Below, one piece after another: positions 7,001 through 8,684 of a DNA stretch of 8,684 nt. Position 1 is the stretch's first letter. Each line of letters starts with the position of its first letter. The DNA is taken from NCBI GenBank assembly GCA_039177895.1, contig JBCDFO010000192.1:1-8684 (forward strand), written 5' to 3'. The notes under the pieces are model-generated. The model was not told the origin of the DNA, did not search any database, and saw only the letters and a list, made by a program, of their open reading frames with translations. The translations under genes and the position numbers were made by a program. This DNA is from JBCBEX01 sp039177895. Lineage in GTDB: Bacteria > Bacteroidota > Rhodothermia > Rhodothermales > Rubricoccaceae.

Positions 7001-7148
7001 ACCGCACGAGCTTAAGCCGAATCCCCTGCTGCTCGCCAAAGGTGTCGTTCAATTCCGCAATGACCCCGTCGAGCGCGTCCCGCTCGGGCTGCATCTCGCC
7101 CGGCGAGGCCACGAAAACACGGTATTCGGCGGTGACGGGACGCGGCAT
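4044..7148 (-). CDS. DUF4062-NACHT ATPase with C-terminal FGE-like (C-lectin fold) domain; putative conflict/immune sensor
   Basis: A 1034-residue multidomain protein. Residues 9-120 are a DUF4062 domain (YRVFVASPGEMQPERDAL, VEPYDVFVGLFWKRFGTPT). A Pro/Ala linker (about 178-198) and a pre-NACHT segment (YLERLRRD from Y206, VYVAL at 237-241) follow. The NACHT ATPase has Walker A GDPGAGKST (285-293, K291), Walker B VLVLDGLDE (D383, D386, E387), then helical and winged-helix parts ending in FPHRTFQEYL (620-629). Residues 770-1028 are an FGE-sulfatase-type domain (LVPAGPFQMGS, RLPSEAEWEKAARG, MSGNVDEWT, RGGNF, GFRVV). The two cysteines of catalytic FGE are absent after RGGNF, so ligand binding is more likely than formylglycine synthesis. 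STAND proteins of this type oligomerise on sensing a trigger, and many defend against phage. No partner gene is adjacent. ATG 7148 is favoured because DUF4062 begins immediately after it. The trigger and the effector activity of DUF4062 are unknown. Confidence 0.88.
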   Translation of the reverse strand: MPRPVTAEYRVFVASPGEMQPERDALDGVIAELNDTFGEQQGIRLKLVRWETDSFPALGPIQEIINGQVEPYDVFVGLFWKRFGTPTAVVDSGTEEEFLRAHEQWQKDERLPVLFYFCERPFMPSSAGELEQMGKVLRFKQAYPGLYFTFDTTEDFVARVRVDLQRALTALLDAAARDSAPPASPPTAGAPPKPNASTVARARRRYLERLRRDCHVLPLAAIGGKVDMDQAVTLDKVYVALNTTTRTEPEEDKRQRAQRSLFGEPTPSLTARDAVEAKPHVVLLGDPGAGKSTFVKQWLADYASRALDAEPGTDEPIPVFVTLRNLIPGLRACDTAGMSRQQREVALSDVLVDHVLATLTDADAFTEPMREALADGRVVLVLDGLDEVPHDLRPRVRDAVQAVLRRFNPGRLIVTCRIRSYSDADERLSGLPSHTLAPFDDEQKQQFARAWYAAQHALDRLRADEVEAKSDDLAEAALGSALAEIASNPMLLTTMAIVHQEEKRLPDQRVALYKRAVDVLLRRWQTYKTGEALPDDALAPFLKDERRLRATMERLAYEAHRTGRGNREAAALARMDALRLIEERMGSLDLAEAFLTYVDRRAGLLTGQGGTTTKPDTFTFPHRTFQEYLAGCHLLSERGIGRTLHALAEEGDYWRVAVQLAAEELFYINKGGQNAVLDLAYGLCPAVLPDTEAGQRRVLWSAAMAVLVGREQVKADTGGAGGGEPYLERLRTHLVAMLGGALPPVERAEAGRHLAVLGDPRKAVTTVEHMDWCLVPAGPFQMGSPDSDEYALQDEKPLHEVTLTYDYWIGRFPVTVAQWRAFVVATDHEPSEPEILHGFDNHPVTDVTWHDAQAFCVWLTDRLYQVAVETQAKWMGGADERFWSGLLRKQLRVRLPSEAEWEKAARGAEDVRRFPWGDTISTNDANYSETGIRQASAVGCFPSGASPFGVEDMSGNVDEWTRDHWQKTPYENHADAEVVDPKVSSGANAFLLRGGNFIDSQIFARCAYRGFSLRPLNHYDTLGFRVVVHTTSED

Positions 7149-7257
7149 GGCTTTGAAGCGGCAGGCTCGGTACTGGATGAGGCCTTGATGATACGAGCCA
7201 GGGCGTTAGCTGCGGCGCTCAGCCCGGCACTGCACCCCGCTCTTATCCTCCGTCGTT

Positions 7258-7289
7258 CTCTTCACCCTTTCCTCTTCACTCTTCACTCC
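7258..7289 (+). repeat. Heptamer pyrimidine array in the thiE leader
   Basis: Four 7-nt units in phase, CTCTTCA, CCCTTTC, CTCTTCA and CTCTTCA, are followed by CTCC and end 4 nt before the thiE ATG. The stretch is almost purely pyrimidine and occupies the place of a ribosome binding site. No Shine-Dalgarno sequence is present, so this leader may be an unstructured S1-type ribosome entry region. The rest of the 145-nt divergent gap shows no clear promoter and no thiamine (TPP) riboswitch consensus. Confidence 0.55.
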
Positions 7290-7293
7290 ATCG

Positions 7294-7929
7294 ATGCTCG
7301 GCCGCCTGCACGTCCTCACCGACTTCGTCTTCCAGCAGCGCTTCGCGCACGCCGACCTCGCCCGGCTCGCGATCGCAGGCGGGGCCGACGTGATCCAGTT
7401 TCGCCAGAAGGACGGGACGGTCCGCGCCAAGCTGCACGAGCTGCGCCCCGTCGCCAGCGCGTGCCAGGACGCCGGGGCGACGCTGCTCGTGGACGACCAC
7501 CTCGACCTCGCGCTCGCGGTCGGCGCGGATGGCGTTCACCTCGGCCAGACGGACCTCCCGCTCCCCGACGCGCGGCGCATCCTCGGCCCGGATGCGGTCC
7601 TGGGAGCCACCGCGACGACGCTCGCCCAGGCCCGGCAGGCGGAGGCCTGCGGCGCGACCTACCTCGGCTTCGGGCCCGTCTTCTCGGGCCGCTCGAAGGC
7701 GTCGCCCGCCTCCACGAAGGGTCTTCGTGGCCTCGCGGCAGTCTGCGCGGCGGTCTCGATCCCCGTCGTGGCCATCGGCGGGGTGACGGTGGGCCGCGTG
7801 GCGGAGGTGCTTGGCGCAGGTGCCCACGGCGTCGCGGTGATGACCGCCATCAGCACGGCGGCCGACCCAGAGCAGGCGACCCGCGCCTTCCGCGTCGCAC
7901 TCGACGAGGCGACCCAGCAGACCGGCTAG
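7294..7929 (+). CDS. thiE: Thiamine phosphate synthase
   Basis: This 211-residue protein has the normal length of ThiE, a TIM barrel that joins HMP pyrophosphate and thiazole phosphate into thiamine phosphate. Family motifs are VIQFRQKDG (33-41), ALAVGADGVHLGQTDLP (73-89), ATYLGFGPVF (121-130) with K135, PVVAIGGV (157-164) and GVAVMTAI (179-186). Several ligand-contact positions differ from well-studied ThiE. The VND segment reads VDD (D67 D68), the GVS(T/A)HT segment reads GATATT (104-109), and the PTxTK loop reads SGRSK (131-135). A paralogue such as TenI is therefore an alternative, but the retained GQxDLP favours ThiE. ATG 7294 is the start; no TPP riboswitch is seen upstream. Its stop overlaps the stop of the converging downstream gene by 4 nt. 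No other thi gene is visible. Confidence 0.87.
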   Translation: MLGRLHVLTDFVFQQRFAHADLARLAIAGGADVIQFRQKDGTVRAKLHELRPVASACQDAGATLLVDDHLDLALAVGADGVHLGQTDLPLPDARRILGPDAVLGATATTLAQARQAEACGATYLGFGPVFSGRSKASPASTKGLRGLAAVCAAVSIPVVAIGGVTVGRVAEVLGAGAHGVAVMTAISTAADPEQATRAFRVALDEATQQTG

Positions 7930-8222
7930 GTACCGTGCTGCAGCAGGAACACGAGGGCGATGCACAGCCAGACGAGCGAGGCGGCGAACGCCAGCCCGAA
8001 GCGGGTGCGACGAGCTTTAGCACTGGCCCGCTCGGCGTCGCTCAGTTCCGTGCGTCCGAGCAGGCGGCGCAACTCGGGGTCGGAGAAGCGCGGCTCGTCG
8101 GGGGCCAGGAGGTGACGGTTGGCCCAGAACGCGCGTCCGAAGAACAGCGCGAAGGCCGCCGCGGCGAGTACGCCGCCCACGTCGAGCATGAGCGCCAGGT
8201 CGATCTCTTCGGTGTCCAACAC
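7926..8222 (-). CDS. Small two-helix membrane protein of unknown function
   Basis: I do not recognise this 98-residue protein. It has two hydrophobic segments: about 12-29 (MLDVGGVLAAAAFALFFG) and 75-94 (FGLAFAASLVWLCIALVFLL). Between them is a charged linker (about 34-74) rich in Arg and Glu. By the positive-inside rule the linker, with R71, R72 and R74, should be cytoplasmic and both termini outside. The start is taken at GTG 8222; an ATG at 8189 (residue 12) would give an 87-residue protein and is a serious alternative. Its TAG overlaps the thiE stop by 4 nt in convergent orientation. It lies 93 nt downstream of rpoD on the same strand, so it may be transcribed with or after it. The clean helix-linker-helix pattern in GC-rich DNA supports a real gene. 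Confidence 0.6.
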   Translation of the reverse strand: MLDTEEIDLALMLDVGGVLAAAAFALFFGRAFWANRHLLAPDEPRFSDPELRRLLGRTELSDAERASAKARRTRFGLAFAASLVWLCIALVFLLQHGT

Positions 8223-8258
8223 GGTGCGTCCGGTAGGGGGGTCTAGCCTGGACGCGAC

Positions 8259-8282
8259 GGGAACGACGTGCCCCCGGTTCCC
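8259..8282 (-). terminator. Possible stem-loop after rpoD
   Basis: GGGAAC (8259-8264) pairs perfectly with GTTCCC (8277-8282) around a 12-nt loop. Read on the - strand, it lies 33 nt beyond the rpoD stop and before the small membrane protein gene. No T-run follows, so terminator activity is uncertain. Confidence 0.25.
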
Positions 8283-8315
8283 TATCCGCTCTACGCCGTC
8301 CTCGCCTCGCTACCG

Positions 8316-8684
8316 TCAGGAGCCGACGTGCATCTGCAGATCCTCGCGACGGTGCTTCTGGCGGAGCTTGCGCAGCGCCTTCTCCTTGATCTGCCGGACG
8401 CGCTCGCGGGTGAGGTTGAAGCGCTGGCCGATCTCTTCGAGCGTGAGCGGGTGCTCGCGGCCGATGCCGAAGTAGAGCCGCGTGATCTCCGCCTCGCGCG
8501 GGTGCAGCGTCGAGAGCGCGCGCTCGATGTCGATCTTCAGCGACTCGTCGAGGAGGCCCTCGTCGGGCGGGATGTCGTCCTCGTCGGGAAGCACATCGAG
8601 GAGCGAGTTGTCGTCGTCCTCGTTGAAGGGCGCGTCCATCGAGAGGTGGCGGCCGGTGTGCTTGAGCGCCTCGCGGATCTTCTG
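8316..8684 (-). CDS. rpoD: RNA polymerase primary sigma factor (sigma-70), C-terminal part
   Basis: The frame is open from the right edge of the window and stops at TGA (8318-8316), giving the last 122 residues. It begins within region 3 (QKIREALKHTGRHLSMDAPF). An acidic linker of region 3.2 type (NEDDDNSLLDVLPDEDD) follows, then region 4.1 (IERALSTLHPREAEITRLYFG). Last comes the region 4.2 helix-turn-helix LTLEEIGQRFNLTRERVRQI, which contacts the -35 promoter element and is the sigma-70 family signature. The protein ends in a short basic and polar tail. The style is that of the Bacteroidota/Rhodothermota housekeeping sigma factor. The ATG at 8639 is internal; the true start lies outside the window. 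Whether this is the sole primary sigma or a close paralogue cannot be judged from the fragment. Confidence 0.95.
   Translation of the reverse strand, partial: QKIREALKHTGRHLSMDAPFNEDDDNSLLDVLPDEDDIPPDEGLLDESLKIDIERALSTLHPREAEITRLYFGIGREHPLTLEEIGQRFNLTRERVRQIKEKALRKLRQKHRREDLQMHVGS

Noticed and set aside
4044..7148. Complete DGR cassette around the NACHT-FGE gene
   Set aside because: No reverse transcriptase, accessory gene or adenine-rich template repeat occurs anywhere in the window; only the variable-region-like tail is present.
7149..7293. Possible TPP riboswitch upstream of thiE
   Set aside because: I looked for the conserved CUGAGA and the second conserved thi-box segments and found neither; the region is also short.
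7185..8246. 353-codon + strand open frame overlapping thiE and the small membrane protein gene
   Set aside because: Its translation is Arg/Pro/Gly-rich and low in complexity, and it runs across two better-supported genes in other frames.
1..8684. CRISPR arrays, tRNA or rRNA genes, insertion sequences
   Set aside because: No spaced direct repeats of CRISPR size, no tRNA-like or rRNA-like stretch, and no transposase or terminal inverted repeats were seen.

Overview
The window is GC-rich and densely coded, with housekeeping genes on both strands and one large accessory gene. The start codons I could inspect have no clear Shine-Dalgarno sequence. The RpoD C-terminal fragment, with its acidic linker and region 4, looks like the Bacteroidota/Rhodothermota type. 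Together with the high GC, menaquinone genes and a ComB-family protein, this suggests a Rhodothermota (Rhodothermales-like) bacterium. That is an inference from sequence style, not a database match.

Layout, left to right. (1) The 3' end of gcvT (glycine cleavage T-protein, + strand, truncated by the window edge). (2) A ComB-family 2-phosphosulfolactate phosphatase gene (+). (3) menC and menE (+), with a 4-nt stop/start overlap, encoding two successive steps of menaquinone biosynthesis: o-succinylbenzoate synthase and o-succinylbenzoate-CoA ligase. (4) A short convergent gap with two consecutive stem-loops. (5) On the - strand, a 1034-residue protein with DUF4062, a NACHT ATPase and a C-terminal formylglycine-generating-enzyme-like (FGE/C-type-lectin-fold) domain. 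(6) A divergent 145-nt gap whose thiE-proximal end is a pyrimidine-rich heptamer array. (7) thiE, thiamine phosphate synthase (+). (8) A small two-helix membrane protein (-) whose stop codon overlaps that of thiE. (9) The 3' end of an rpoD/sigA-type primary sigma factor gene (-), running off the right edge.

Most genes serve core metabolism: one-carbon/glycine, menaquinone and thiamine pathways, plus transcription initiation. The exception is the DUF4062-NACHT-FGE gene, which stands alone between menE and thiE. Its architecture is that of a STAND-type immune or conflict ATPase: an N-terminal effector/adaptor-like domain, a NACHT switch and a C-terminal sensor. The FGE-like domain lacks the two catalytic cysteines of true FGE. 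Its last ~40 residues resemble the variable-region segment of FGE/C-lectin proteins diversified by diversity-generating retroelements (DGRs). No reverse transcriptase or template repeat is visible here, so the DGR link is a hypothesis.

Two four-unit heptanucleotide arrays are present, one inside menE and one in the thiE leader. They may be examples of a genome-wide short tandem repeat class.
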